In this document: positions 22,863 to 33,099 of the stretch, piece after piece | Layout: each line of letters starts with the position of its first letter | Numbering within the stretch: the stretch's first letter is position 1 | Origin: Adiantum capillus-veneris | Taxonomy: Eukaryota; Streptophyta; Polypodiopsida; Polypodiales; Pteridaceae | Length of the DNA: 64,000 bases | NCBI GenBank assembly: GCA_014529385.2 | Contig: CM043948.1 | Span: forward strand, 24,798,451 to 24,862,450 | Direction: 5' to 3' | Notes under the pieces: model-generated | Database searches by the model: none | The model's input: only the letters and a program-made list of their open reading frames with translations | Told to the model about the DNA's origin: nothing | Made by a program: the position numbers and the translations under genes

Positions 22863-23879
22863 TTGAACCAAGAAAAAGCTCTTAAGCCCAGAAATCATGT
22901 CTACCTTAGATTCAAACGCAGCTTACACAAGCTTGGAGATCCCGACGATAGAGGAATATCCTCCACAATGGATCTTCCAAACTTGCAATTGATAAAGACC
23001 CATCTTTTTGAGAGAGTTTGGATGATTGTTCATGAGAGTGAAGGACTATATAGATACATTGACGACAATGAGGTCAATCTTTATAGGTGCTCAGATCCAT
23101 ACCTAGAAGAGATAACGGATTACAAGCTCTTATATGTCTACACATACGGAGTCGACTGTCAATGGAGATCTATAGTTGTCGACAAGTATGGACGAGAATA
23201 CAGAGTTGTAGAAAGCACAAATCCACATACTGTACTAGAAAGAGGTGGATATTTGGTCAATGAAGGACCACAAATGCCTCCACCAAACACGAGAATTCCT
23301 ATAGGAGTTCCAAGAAGAGAGCCACCAGGATTCCCTTCAAGAGCGATAACGAGAGAAGGATTGGGAGAGTCTCTGGTTAGACTTGTAGACAATAGACGAG
23401 TTAGACCATCCCAAGTCCAGAAATGGGTAAACAGAAAATACTCCGGAGATGAAGATCCGAGAGATCACGTAGCGGCTTTTAGAAGAGTGATTAGAGCAGA
23501 TGAAGTTTCAGATTTTGCGACACAGTTTGCAGGATTTGGATTGACTCTAGAAGATGATGCAGCTACTTGGTTCGACTCGGTGGAAATATGTGATTTTGAG
23601 ACCCTAGATGAGCTGTTTGAGGAGTTTATTGAAGAATTCTCGCCAAAAGGCATTGCTCACAACACGGTCTCGCAAATCCATAGATTCAAACAGAAAGAGG
23701 ATGAATCAGTACGCAAAGCATCATTACGGCTCAAGAGATATGTTAAGCTCTGTCCGAGAGCGGAATTACCTACGCAAGCTCGACTGATGCTGATCTTTAT
23801 CCAGGGAATGAGACATGCGGGCCTTCAGAAGGATCTGCATATGATAAGGAGGATGACTCTAAACGAGTTGATCAAATAG
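22863..23879 (+). CDS. gag of copy C
   Basis: An open 338-codon frame. The N-terminal third (LFERVWMIVHESEGLYRYI, VDKYGREYRVVE) is family-specific and also present in copy A. Residues about 180-330 form the retrotransposon-gag core: GDEDPRDHVAAFRRVI, FAGFGLTLEDDAATWFDSV, FEEFIEEFSPKGIAHNTVSQ, LPTQARLMLIFIQGM. It would form the capsid shell of the cytoplasmic particle. The frame stops at 23879. Homology with copy A continues in the minus-one frame from about 23850, so either a frameshift mutation or programmed slippage ends it here. Confidence 0.8.
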   Translation: MNQEKALKPRNHVYLRFKRSLHKLGDPDDRGISSTMDLPNLQLIKTHLFERVWMIVHESEGLYRYIDDNEVNLYRCSDPYLEEITDYKLLYVYTYGVDCQWRSIVVDKYGREYRVVESTNPHTVLERGGYLVNEGPQMPPPNTRIPIGVPRREPPGFPSRAITREGLGESLVRLVDNRRVRPSQVQKWVNRKYSGDEDPRDHVAAFRRVIRADEVSDFATQFAGFGLTLEDDAATWFDSVEICDFETLDELFEEFIEEFSPKGIAHNTVSQIHRFKQKEDESVRKASLRLKRYVKLCPRAELPTQARLMLIFIQGMRHAGLQKDLHMIRRMTLNELIK

Positions 23880-24940
23880 CTCTTTATCCGGTGGATAACT
23901 GTGAGGCATACAAAGAAAAGGACTTAAAGAGTGAAGGAGATGACACATCCTCTCAGCACAGTGTTTCACAGATAAGTGAGTCCATTGCCAAGCCAACGGC
24001 ACCTATTGATCAAGAAAAGCTTATCGACGACTTGGTCAAGAGGTTGATTCCTCTTGTAAGGTCTGATTCGGGAGAGCCGAAGTGGTGTGAAATTGAGAGA
24101 AAATGGACGAACCTTATGGAGGAAGAGTGCTATTATAGCATGGAAAATGCTAGGGAGAGGTATGTACAACCTGTTCCAGAAGCACCTACTCCACCTAGAT
24201 ACATTACGGGGAATGCGCCAGGACCAATAGGAGTTTTAAGGCTACAGCTTATCTTAGGACAACAACCTCCGCTGCCAGGTGCTAGAATGCAGGTAGACAT
24301 GAGATACATGCCAATGATGGAAGCATCAAATAAACCAACGCCAGTACCAGCTACAATGTGGTATAGCAACCAACGTAAGTACTACCCTTCGGAGAAACAA
24401 AATGTGAAAGAAACACATGGAGTGGTGAGGCCGGTATAACCTCCACCTCCTGGGTTTCAGGAGAAAGAAAGAAGGTATGAAATGGATGAAAGGACATTGC
24501 GATTCATTGCAAATAGCGGCTTATCTAGGTCAAAGCTTGCTTATAGCCAAGAGGAAATGCTAAAAGAATCTCCTCAACCACAGACAGATTGTCACAAAAG
24601 TCGTGACAACCACTTGCATTTACTTCACTGATCTCCTCATACGGAGATCAGTGAAGTAAATGCCTATTGTCTTGAGTGTGGCATCACTCACTTGATCCCC
24701 GTTTGCCCAAAAAAACCAAACCAAATAAGGAAAATCACGACAAATGTATTAGGGATTGTTCAGCTCCCTAGTAGCTCAGAAAATGAAAATGTTGTACCAG
24801 TTCAAGTGGTTACGAGAGCACAAGCCCAAAAGAAAGCTGATGAGAATCGAGAGACAAAGAACACGGAAGGTGACATGAGTCCAGAGACAAATGATGGACC
24901 AAAGACAGACGCACCTAGTCAAAAAACCAAGAGCAAATGA
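23880..24940 (+). pseudogene. gag C-terminal linker and zinc knuckle, copy C
   Basis: One frame (same phase as the protease frame) runs through IDDLVKRLIPLVR, then KWCEIERKWTNLMEEECYY, a Cys-rich block also seen in copy D (WCAIKGKWTNHETNDCYY). A knuckle-like CLECGITHLIPVC (CX2CX3HX4C) follows at about 24670-24710. The frame is closed by TAA at 24437, TGA at 24629 (inside a hairpin) and TGA near 24938. Without these stops it would be continuous with the protease frame. Confidence 0.65.
24616..24663 (+). repeat. Perfect 20-bp hairpin with in-frame stop
   Basis: Arms 24616-24635 and 24644-24663 are perfect reverse complements around an 8-nt loop. The right arm encodes EISEVNA just before the zinc knuckle. 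The left arm brings a TGA into that frame at 24629. Copy D has a shorter sequence here without the hairpin, so it appears to be a local inverted duplication. Confidence 0.85.
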
Positions 24941-24967
24941 AATAGTTGGAAAGCTAGAAAGACTAGG

Positions 24968-26716
24968 ATGAAAGCACGCAGGGAACGAGAGCAAAAATCC
25001 CTAGCTGAGAAGCTTACCGAATCTAAGGAGAAGATAAAACAACACGAGGAAAAGGAGGCACCTTCTCTTACACAGATGGTTAAACCTCTAGAAGAACCAT
25101 CCACGGATGAGAAACCGAGAAGTGCTAGTTTAGGAGGATCTGTGTTGGCAGAGAAGGTTAATGAGACATTAGATGCCCTCTTGAAAGCCTATGATGCGAG
25201 GCTCAAAAACAACCAAACCCAAGAACAGAGGTGGATGACATATCCCTATGCGGAACTAGAAAAGCAAAGGTTTGAAATGTGCCAGAAAATGATTCAAACA
25301 GCCCAAGCTTTACTAGAACCACCAGTTGCAAAACCTGAGGATATGATCCGTGTCATGCCTACACAAGCAATGCCACCAAACCGAGAACTAAAAGAGCTAG
25401 ATTCTAGTCATGAGCACAGACCAAAACTCAAAGACCCAGCATTAGAACCAAGGATAGTACTGAATACCACAAATAACTCTTCCGAGGGATTTCACCAAGC
25501 TATACCTGAGAATTGTAAAGAGATAGATGGTCTTGAGGAATTGTGGAAACAAGTCAGAGAGGCCAATGAAGCCAATGACCTAAGAAGACGAGTAGACAAG
25601 ATTGGTGATGAACGAGGAGTGTTTCTACCACCAATAGAGGAATTTGAGACTGGATCTCAAATGAATCTAGACGTGCAATCGTGTTGGGGCGACAAAGGAT
25701 CTGTACAATCTACAGATAGTCAACCCCATTCGCTAAGAACACTACCGTCCTACATGGGAGAGTACGAGACCAAGTCAGATGTGGTTGCAGTCCCATCACA
25801 GAGACTGTCTCCCAACAAGGCCATCGATTCAAAGGGGCTAGTAGATATTCTATCTACCCCAGTCACCTGTACAATAATGTTAGCCGAGTTGCTCAGAATA
25901 AGACCAAACATGTGGGCTAATGTGGGTAAATGTCTAGAGAAATTTGGTGTAAAAACCCCAATGACTCGAATTGAGGAAGGCATCAAAGAGCTTGAAATGC
26001 CTCAACTAAATACTAGGCCAGTGCCATTAAACAAGGTAGGCGAGTATTACGAGGGAGAAGATGGAAACACCACCCTTCCTGTGGAATTCAATGGTGTACA
26101 AACCATGGCAATCCTTGACAGTGGAGCTGGTGTGGCCATTGCAACCAAAGAGGTTTGGAAAAAATGGGGAAAACCTGCCTTGAGATCCATACGAATGACC
26201 CTGCAGCTTGCAGACGGACACAAGGAAAAGCCCCTAGGACTACTAGAAAAAGTAATTGTTACTTCTTGTGGCATTGAATATGAACACACTTTTGTTGTTG
26301 TTGACTTTGGCAAGAAGAACAACTATGAAATCATTCTGGGAAGACCATTCATGCGACAATTGAAAATGGTCCAAGATTGGGGTTATGACCATATATACCT
26401 GAGACATATGGAAACCATAACAAAAATAAACTTGAGGGACCATAGCTACAAGGATGTGACGAGAACACCGGTTGAGGATTTTGATTCCGCCACCGTAGCA
26501 GGATCAGAACTTCTAGCTTGGTTAGGTAAGCCTAAAGAACTGTGGATGTGTGGAGCTTCACAATGTGGTAGCTTGAAACGTGAGGAATGTATCCTAGAGC
26601 GTGTTATAGAGGATATGGACTATAGACTCTGTGGTCTAAGCGTCTTAGCTATTCTAGGTACTGCTCAAGCTGGAAGAGTTGAGCATATTTACGTTGTGTC
26701 GCTCATGCTTGTATAG
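24968..26716 (+). CDS. Protease-containing polyprotein segment, copy C
   Basis: A 582-codon frame. The first ~120 residues are basic and acidic coiled sequence (RREREQKSLAEKLTES) and KVNETLDALLKAYDARLKN. Residues around 360-460 form the aspartic protease: NTTLPVEFNG, catalytic LDSGAGVAI, then NNYEIILGRPFMRQL. After that come WLGKPKELWMCGASQCGSLKREECIL and an abrupt change. From about GLSVLAILG the sequence no longer matches copy D, where RT follows. The start ATG at 24968 is only the first in the open stretch. The true product was probably a gag-protease polyprotein. Confidence 0.75.
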   Translation: MKARREREQKSLAEKLTESKEKIKQHEEKEAPSLTQMVKPLEEPSTDEKPRSASLGGSVLAEKVNETLDALLKAYDARLKNNQTQEQRWMTYPYAELEKQRFEMCQKMIQTAQALLEPPVAKPEDMIRVMPTQAMPPNRELKELDSSHEHRPKLKDPALEPRIVLNTTNNSSEGFHQAIPENCKEIDGLEELWKQVREANEANDLRRRVDKIGDERGVFLPPIEEFETGSQMNLDVQSCWGDKGSVQSTDSQPHSLRTLPSYMGEYETKSDVVAVPSQRLSPNKAIDSKGLVDILSTPVTCTIMLAELLRIRPNMWANVGKCLEKFGVKTPMTRIEEGIKELEMPQLNTRPVPLNKVGEYYEGEDGNTTLPVEFNGVQTMAILDSGAGVAIATKEVWKKWGKPALRSIRMTLQLADGHKEKPLGLLEKVIVTSCGIEYEHTFVVVDFGKKNNYEIILGRPFMRQLKMVQDWGYDHIYLRHMETITKINLRDHSYKDVTRTPVEDFDSATVAGSELLAWLGKPKELWMCGASQCGSLKREECILERVIEDMDYRLCGLSVLAILGTAQAGRVEHIYVVSLMLV

Positions 26717-27546
26717 GTGAGCAAAAGAGTCGAAGTCTACTATACTTAAGTCTGGTGAAGTGAAGGAGAAGGTCCAAAAGACACTCACGTACTGAGCACA
26801 GTGAGATACGAGTGGAGAAACGTCTACATCGAAAACCCTTCTTGGAAAGGTGGAAGCTATTGAGACATCTTTTGATGTCACATGTGCTACATTTATTCCT
26901 CGAAGCACCCATCATCTCCTTCTTTCACATTGCATGCTTTTGTTGACAAATTTCTCGTATGCATATAGAGTGTCCCATAATTGGCACTTGCATCAGGCAC
27001 TCTTTCCGTGTTTCACCCAAGCACTCACCTTTCATGAACATGTACTTCACGTTCAACTGCTCAACTCCAATAAGAGCGTATACCAAAGGCATTTTTTTCC
27101 CACCGGATTTTTCCCTTTGGTCATCCACGTTTTAGACCCTAATCTAAAGACACATATCACCATCCTCTTGTACATATTCCTTCTACATCAACAATAAGGA
27201 AATGGTACTCAAATCAATTGGCAAATGAATTGGAGCACCAATTTCAGATCATAGCATACTTCTCCTCAATGGCGAGTCGAAGAATGGCCTACAATGACAA
27301 AGCTGCAGACAACACTAACAACATGATTGCACAGGAACAAAGAAGTCCCCAATGAAGAAGAGCAGACATAAAAGTAATCAGAGGATCTCAAAAGATGAAT
27401 GGTTATGATGATAGCAGTCCGCTCTAATGGATCATAGTTCTTGTTGTGGTTCGACAAAGTTACAAGCAGTGCAACAGATGAAGCCAAAACAACAGCAAAG
27501 ACCACATCGCCATCGACAATCAGGTCATGTCGGGGACGACATGAAC
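26717..27546 (+). other. Non-coding 3' interior of copy C
   Basis: About 0.8 kb where RT, RNase H and integrase would normally begin. None of their motifs is visible in any frame. A 115-codon frame at 26850-27197 has no known domain. The origin of this sequence is unknown. Confidence 0.5.
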
Positions 27547-27560
27547 GAGGAAGGGGGGAA
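27547..27560 (+). promoter_or_regulatory. Polypurine tract of copy C
   Basis: GAGGAAGGGGGGAA lies directly before the 3' LTR, where plus-strand DNA synthesis is primed in LTR retrotransposons. Confidence 0.9.
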
Positions 27561-28517
27561 TGTTGACCGTTGGGTCAACAACACAACATAACTCAAGTTT
27601 CGTACCAAAGTCTTATCTTTTGCGAGTTATGAAATGCTGCGGATTATGGCTATAAATGTCATTTGTAATGAGTAGTTATTCTAGTTTCAGAAGCCAGGGT
27701 GCAATGGCACTTCCAGATTGTAAATACAAAGCCATTTGACCCTTTCAACCCCATTTTTGGTTAAACCTAAGGTAGCCTTAGTATATAAGGTACCTAGGTC
27801 ATTTTGTAAAAGGACTTTTTATCATAATCAAACTTAGCGCTGCCGTCTACTGTGTGTGAGAGAGAAAGAGAGTGAGCATGAGCTTCATCCTCCCGCTACG
27901 CCCGGCTCGCTCAACACATTGGAAATCCGACTGCACCATTGTTGTAGGCTCAAGGAGAGCTACGCGACGACGCCAAGCATTCCACGCGAGAAGAAGCGCA
28001 CATGCCGACGCATCTACGAGCTATTTGTGGCCGTAAGTGTATCAAACGATGTCTGTTTTCTGCGTGCTAGTAGTCTATAGAATCATGGCGACATAAGCTA
28101 CGCATAGGTACTCATAAATTTCAGTTTCGAGCACTTTCAAAATTCTGTTCTGTCATCCTATGCGTTTTCTGTAGATGGGTTTAGAGTGAGGGTTTTGAGT
28201 GTAGAAGCTTAGGGACATGTGTATCCTAGTGAGGGGATGGTGTTCCTTAAGTTTCTTACGAATCTGGCATGATTAGGCGGGTTACCTTTAGTATGTGTGT
28301 ATGTGGCTAGGTGGTGTAGTTGAGAGCAGTGAGGTTCTTGATTGTGGTTTAGTTGGCCTTCCAGAGTGTTGTATGTGTAGGACGGTCTCAGCCTGACAAG
28401 CTTGAGAGATTTCCTCCGTGTGCCTATCGCGTCATATGTGTCCTCGATTGACATTATGTTGATCTAGGTAGTGTTTGCATGCACTTCATGGGTGTGTGAG
28501 TCGCTTCCCGTCCAACA
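27561..28517 (+). repeat. 3' LTR of copy C
   Basis: 957 bp, TGTTGACC...CCAACA, followed at once by the GTCTC target duplication. Confidence 0.92.
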
Positions 28518-29621
28518 GTCTCAAAACTTGTCTACATATTTGTGAATAGATTTGTAGGGAGAGAGCTGAATTCAAGCTTCGCCATTTGCTGAGTACTTTG
28601 TCTTTGGCATCGGTAGCCAAAAACTGCTTCATGATGGAAGCTCTTAAAGCTTTCCATGTTCGTGGGGCTTCACTGTTTTCCCGTAAGCTAGACCGCCATT
28701 GTCTGGCGGACTTTTGAAAATGCATAGCTACATGGTGTAGCTTAGAGGACTCCATGAATCCCTCATCTCCAAACGCCGCATCGAATTGTTGGATGAAGGC
28801 CAAGACTTTGTCCGTAGCACCAAAGGTGCCATCATAGGTAAGGAAAGAGATGTTCTTTCCTCCCTCTTTGAACTTCTTGAGCGTGGACGACCTCTTCCAT
28901 GTGGCATAGGATTTCCTAGGGCCTCTTTTTTTTTGTGGTTCAAAAGTTGCACCATCACTTTCTTCAGAGGAGGAATAATTTGAGAAGGATGGATAAGGGG
29001 GTGACCTCTTTCTCGCCTTTTTCTTCCCTTGGTCTTCCTTGTCTGCACCATCACTTTCTTCATAAGAGGAAGAGGATGAAGAAGATGGAGAAGAGGGTGA
29101 CCTCTTTCTTGTCTTTGTCTTCTCTTGTTTTTTGTCAACCCTCTTTGAATTATTTTGTCGAGAAGTGTGCGATGTTCTTCTCCATTTAGGAGGTGTTGGA
29201 GAGCGTTTTGCCCGTCGTCTTCGTGGAGCCATCTCTGCCGAGGTGGCAAGAGACTCACTTCTTTCTTGCTCTTTTGGTGGGGGCTCTTGAGTCTTCCTTT
29301 GGGAAGGAGATGCGTCATCAAGTAGTAGATTTTTGAGCCCTTCGTACGGATCCTCTTCTTCTTCCTGGATCGGACAGAGGCCTCTTTTGGAAGTCTCACA
29401 AGGAGGCTTCCTAGGTACTCTCTCTTCTTGGTGGGGAGTTTGGAGAATCCCATCAGCACGTAGATGCCGTTGCACTTCACTTTGGAGGGATGGATTTCCC
29501 ATGGCTTGTTGAAGCCTAGAAACAAGGTAGTTAACAAGCATAGGGGCATCATCAGTAACCTACTCATTAGCAAAACCAAATCTATCAACATTAATTTCAC
29601 TCTCTTTACATTGTCAGCCAT
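28518..29621 (-). pseudogene. gag 5' part of chromovirus
   Basis: Minus-strand frames begin near 29541-29621 (MLVNYLVSRLQQAMGNP) and run through a long region rich in S, K, R and P with acidic repeats (SSSSSSSYEESDGADKE, then a second similar block). The gag core follows: KVLAFIQQFDAAFGDEGF, LHHVAMHFQKSARQWRSSL, KALRASIMKQFLATDA. The frame is cut at 28518 by the nested element and resumes at 19539. The duplicated SSEESDG blocks suggest an internal tandem duplication. Confidence 0.8.
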
Positions 29622-30024
29622 TCTAACAAATTTTAGGTGTAAACTTTTTCAGGTGTACTTTGGCACTTCAAGCCTTAGTTGCTACTCCTCTTTACCCCTT
29701 TAGAAAAGCACTCAAGCTCCTGTACCTGTGGCTTGAATATCATTAATTTGCAAGGACTAGAAGAGAGGGTCTTTCAACACCAAAACAGTGCCAGCTCCTG
29801 TCAAGCTTCTAATAGCTCAATAGTGGTAAGCCGTAGGCAAGCCCCATAGGACTCCACTATTAAGACCATAGCTCTCGATGGTGATGCCCCGTTATCTGCA
29901 CGAAGCAGACGCACTGCAAGGCTGATAAATCCCTATTCTACCCACTCAATTGCAATTGGTAATACCAACCGTCTATAATTAGCTTGAGGACCTCCCTTCT
30001 TGAGCAAGAAAAGAGAAACCTTGT

Positions 30025-30036
30025 GCTCTGATACCA
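30025..30036 (-). promoter_or_regulatory. Initiator tRNA-Met primer-binding site
   Basis: The minus strand reads TGGTATCAGAGC, one base from the 5' LTR. This is the standard plant initiator tRNA-Met primer site and fixes the element orientation. Confidence 0.93.
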
Positions 30037-30037
30037 A

Positions 30038-31528
30038 TGTAACATTTAATGGCCTAGTAACTTGTGTGTAGCGGAAAATAGCATAAACATAGTGAGCATT
30101 TTATTAGAATAGATTCCTAATGAGCATAGCAAGAGTGCTTGGATGGAGAGAGAGCAACAAAAAGCATAACACCTAGTTAGATAGGCAATTACAATACTTC
30201 AAAAGAGAGAGAAATTAAACTATTGACAACAGTTGAGGACCGGATTTACATGGAGCCGATCCTTCCTCCAAAAGGCTTTGTATTAGAGTTTTCCCCCATC
30301 AAGGGAGACATTTCACAATACAATACTTTGTGTTCCTTCAATAACTTGCTGGTGCAATGAAGATGGAAGCGTCAAGCACCATGCACACACTTATAAAACA
30401 CAACATCAATTTCCTCACGGTTTCAGACCCAAGACCTCACACACCTTCAAAGATAGTGAGAGCTAGCGGGGTATGAGAGTAGATTGAGAGGAAGAAGGAG
30501 TATTCTTACGAGAAAGAAGTATATCTCCTCACATAATCACTCATAAAATAGTATCATAGCTTAGTAATTAGCATGGTAGAGGAAATGAGCATGCATTGGA
30601 GCTTGGCTCTTGGTTGGATTTGCATCACAAAGCCAAGAGTTTTTGGTGTAGGCCTCCCTTCTCACAAATCTTGGAGTGGATGATGAGATTTTCATTAAAG
30701 CTTGAGAAGGAGAGAGAGTCTTATTTGCTTTACACATGAGATTGTGTGAGTGTGTGTGTGATAATGCCTTGCCAAAATCAGCCTCCTCTGTCTCTTGGTC
30801 GACCCCTCTTGCATTTCTCATGCTAGCACCCCATTGGATCCTACAAAGCTTAGCCAATGATAATTAAGAAGCATAAGTGATAGCCTTGTGACATGTGTCC
30901 GGCTTTTCTCTTTTGTGAGAGATTTAGGTAATTAAATAATGCAGTTAAACTCTCATTGGACCCCTTAGTCTTTTGGCCAATAGGAATCATGCAAGCCATT
31001 GGGCTGTTGAATGCTCATTGGACCCCTTGGGAGACTGTCCAATAATCTTCTAGAGAGCTTAATTTCTATTGGTTATTTTATCAAGTGTTTTAACATGAAT
31101 TAAATTAAATGTACTCTAGCCTAATTCTCATTGGTCCACCTCTATGGCCATCCAATAGGAATTGAATGCATCTTGGGGGCAGCTGGCCTAGGGAGCTGAC
31201 ATGTGTCCCCAAGATAGGGATGTGGGAAGACTTCTAAGTCTTCCCACAAGCATCCAATTTGCCCTAGGTTTTGACCATTGGACCTAACCTTTGAATTTTG
31301 GAACCTTAGCATTTTGGAAGTCTTGATGGGTTGAACCTTAGGGTCTTTGAATCCCATTGTTTGCACATTGCTCTTTTGCAAATGGTCCCCCCTTTGGATC
31401 CCTACTGTGACCGGTCTGCCAGCTTAACCAATATTCTAGCTTTTTCTCCCCTGGTACTTCCCCATATTAAATGATCAGTTTAATATGAAAAAATCATTTA
31501 GGAGAATTAGATATTAGTTATAATGACA
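30038..31528 (-). repeat. 5' LTR of chromovirus
   Basis: 1491 bp, partner of 14025-15684. It lacks the GA expansion and several short segments of the other copy. Confidence 0.88.
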
Positions 31529-31533
31529 GGACA

Positions 31534-32235
31534 TTTAGAAAGCCCTAGGTATAAAGGTCAATAACTTTAATGTGAAACCAGGGCTTATCTTTAGAAGAAA
31601 AAAGGAGCTCTAAAAACGTACGCTCAAGCTACGAAGCTGCTCCAACTTGTAATCAACGTTTCTAACAATTGGGTAATCCGTTTTCAATTCCAAAACTTGC
31701 ATTGTGTTCCTCTTTCCATGCTTTTTCAATGAAGTGTAAGCATTGTCAATTTTGCTGTGGTTTGCAACTATGCGTTTGTGAGCCTTAATTACATATTTGA
31801 GTGCTTAAATCACTAATTTTAGACATTTTTACCATAGGAGAGTGTTCCTAGACCATACGGTGACCTTTTTGGACTGATCTATTACAGTATTCAGGACCAT
31901 TTTCATGATGGATTGTGATTTTGGTACCTTGTTGGACTTGGTAGGATAGTTCCCCTAGGTGTCCTAGATCTCCTCCTAAAGTTTCATTGCATTCTGAGTC
32001 CGTTCGAGTTCCGAAATGGCGTGATGACCTAGAGCAGTGAGAAAGGACATAGGCAGATTTTCCTGATCACTGAGTGATTGATTTTCTTGTTGAGTTGTTG
32101 TGTTTGCTTGTTAAGGTTCACTTCTTGAGATTGACAACATCAAAGAGTCTATGTGCCCCATCCGAGTCACTTCCGTGAGTATTGACATTATGTTAGTGCG
32201 AGATAGCTATGCTACAGACGTCCGTCATGGCGACA
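31534..32235 (+). repeat. LTR-like sequence, second part
   Basis: Continuation of 13918-14024 after the chromovirus insertion. It shares an ATTGACATTATGTT block with the copy C LTRs, which suggests a related LTR family. It ends CA at 32235, one base before the oppositely oriented copy starts. Confidence 0.7.
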
Positions 32236-32236
32236 A

Positions 32237-33072
32237 TGTTTGCGGGTCGCATGACAGACGTCTGTAGCATAGCTATCAAGCACTAACATAATGTCCATAC
32301 TCACGGAAGTGACTCGGATGGGGCACGGAGACTCTTTGAGGTTGTAAATCTCAAGAAGTGAACATTAACAAACTAACACACACAACTCAACAAGCAAACC
32401 AACACTCAATCATCAAGAAAATCTCTTATGTCATTTCTCGCTGCTCTAGGTCATCACGTCATTTCAGCACTTGAACGGACTTGAAATGGAACGAAACTTT
32501 AGGAGGAGGTCTAGGACACCTAGGGGCACTATCCTACCAAGTCTGGTCATAATCCGACAAGGTATCAAAATCACAATCCATCATAGTTAAGGTCCTCAAA
32601 ACTGCAATAAATCAGTCCAGAAAGGTCGCAAAGGTCGCCCGATGGTCTAGGAACACTCTCCTATTGTAAAAAAGCAACTAAAAAATGTGATTTAAGCACT
32701 CAAATTTTCAATTAAGGCTCACAGACGCATAGTCGCAAACCACGGCAAAATTGACAATGCTTACACTTAATTGAAAGAGCATGGAAAGAGAAACACAATG
32801 CAAGTTTTGGAATTGAAAACGGATTATCCAATCGTTAGAAAAGTTGATTACAAGTTGGAGCAGCTTCGTAGCTTGAGCGTACGTTTTCAAAGCTCCTTTA
32901 TTCTTCTAAAGATAAGCCATGCTTTCACATTAAAGTTATTGACCTTTATACCTAGTGCTTTCCAAATGGCCAGTGCTAGTTCACATGGACCTTTACAAAT
33001 ATCATGACAGCATTACAACTTAGGGAATCGAATGCTACTTTGGAATTAGGATTTACACAGAGTATCACTACA
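32237..33072 (-). repeat. Inverted LTR-like copy
   Basis: 836 bp, reverse complement of the split copy, with scattered differences. On the minus strand it begins TGTAGTGATACT at 33072 and ends CCCGCAAACA at 32237. The minus-strand integrase fragment lies directly upstream on that strand, as expected if this is the 3' LTR of a minus-strand gypsy element. Confidence 0.7.
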
Positions 33073-33099
33073 TTAGCCCAGAAAATCAATAGAGTACAA

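Larger units (their letters stand above)
19540..28517 (+). mobile_element. gag-protease LTR retrotransposon lacking RT/IN (copy C)
   Basis: A complete insertion. The LTRs are 19540-20483 and 27561-28517, both TGTTGACC...CCAACA. The 5-bp target duplication GTCTC is perfect (19535-19539 and 28518-28522). A primer site follows the 5' LTR and a polypurine tract precedes the 3' LTR. The interior holds a 2.4-kb leader with palindromic repeats, a gag frame, a broken linker with a zinc knuckle, and a 582-codon frame with protease. No RT, RNase H or integrase is present. Copy D of the same family does carry RT, so copy C must have moved using enzymes from a relative. It lies inside the chromovirus gag and is therefore younger. 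Confidence 0.92.
14025..31528 (-). mobile_element. Chromovirus (Ty3/gypsy) with nested element
   Basis: TG...CA LTRs (14025-15684 and 30038-31528) flank minus-strand gag, protease, RT, RNase H, integrase and a chromodomain-like end. The primer site for initiator tRNA-Met lies one base from the 5' LTR. Flanking 5-mers are GGCCA (14020-14024) and GGACA (31529-31533), a target duplication with one later change. The uninterrupted empty site can be read in the inverted copy near 32950-32970. A plus-strand element (19540-28517) sits in its gag, so the chromovirus itself is about 8.5 kb. Confidence 0.9.

Noticed and set aside
24616-24663. Hairpin as a stop-codon readthrough signal
   Set aside because: The stop lies inside the left stem rather than a few bases upstream of the stem, two other in-frame stops exist nearby, and copy D lacks the structure.
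31534-33072. Long palindrome as an assembly artefact
   Set aside because: The arms carry many independent differences, and only one arm contains the 17.5-kb insertion with a target duplication, so it is not a mirrored read. Long-read confirmation would still help.
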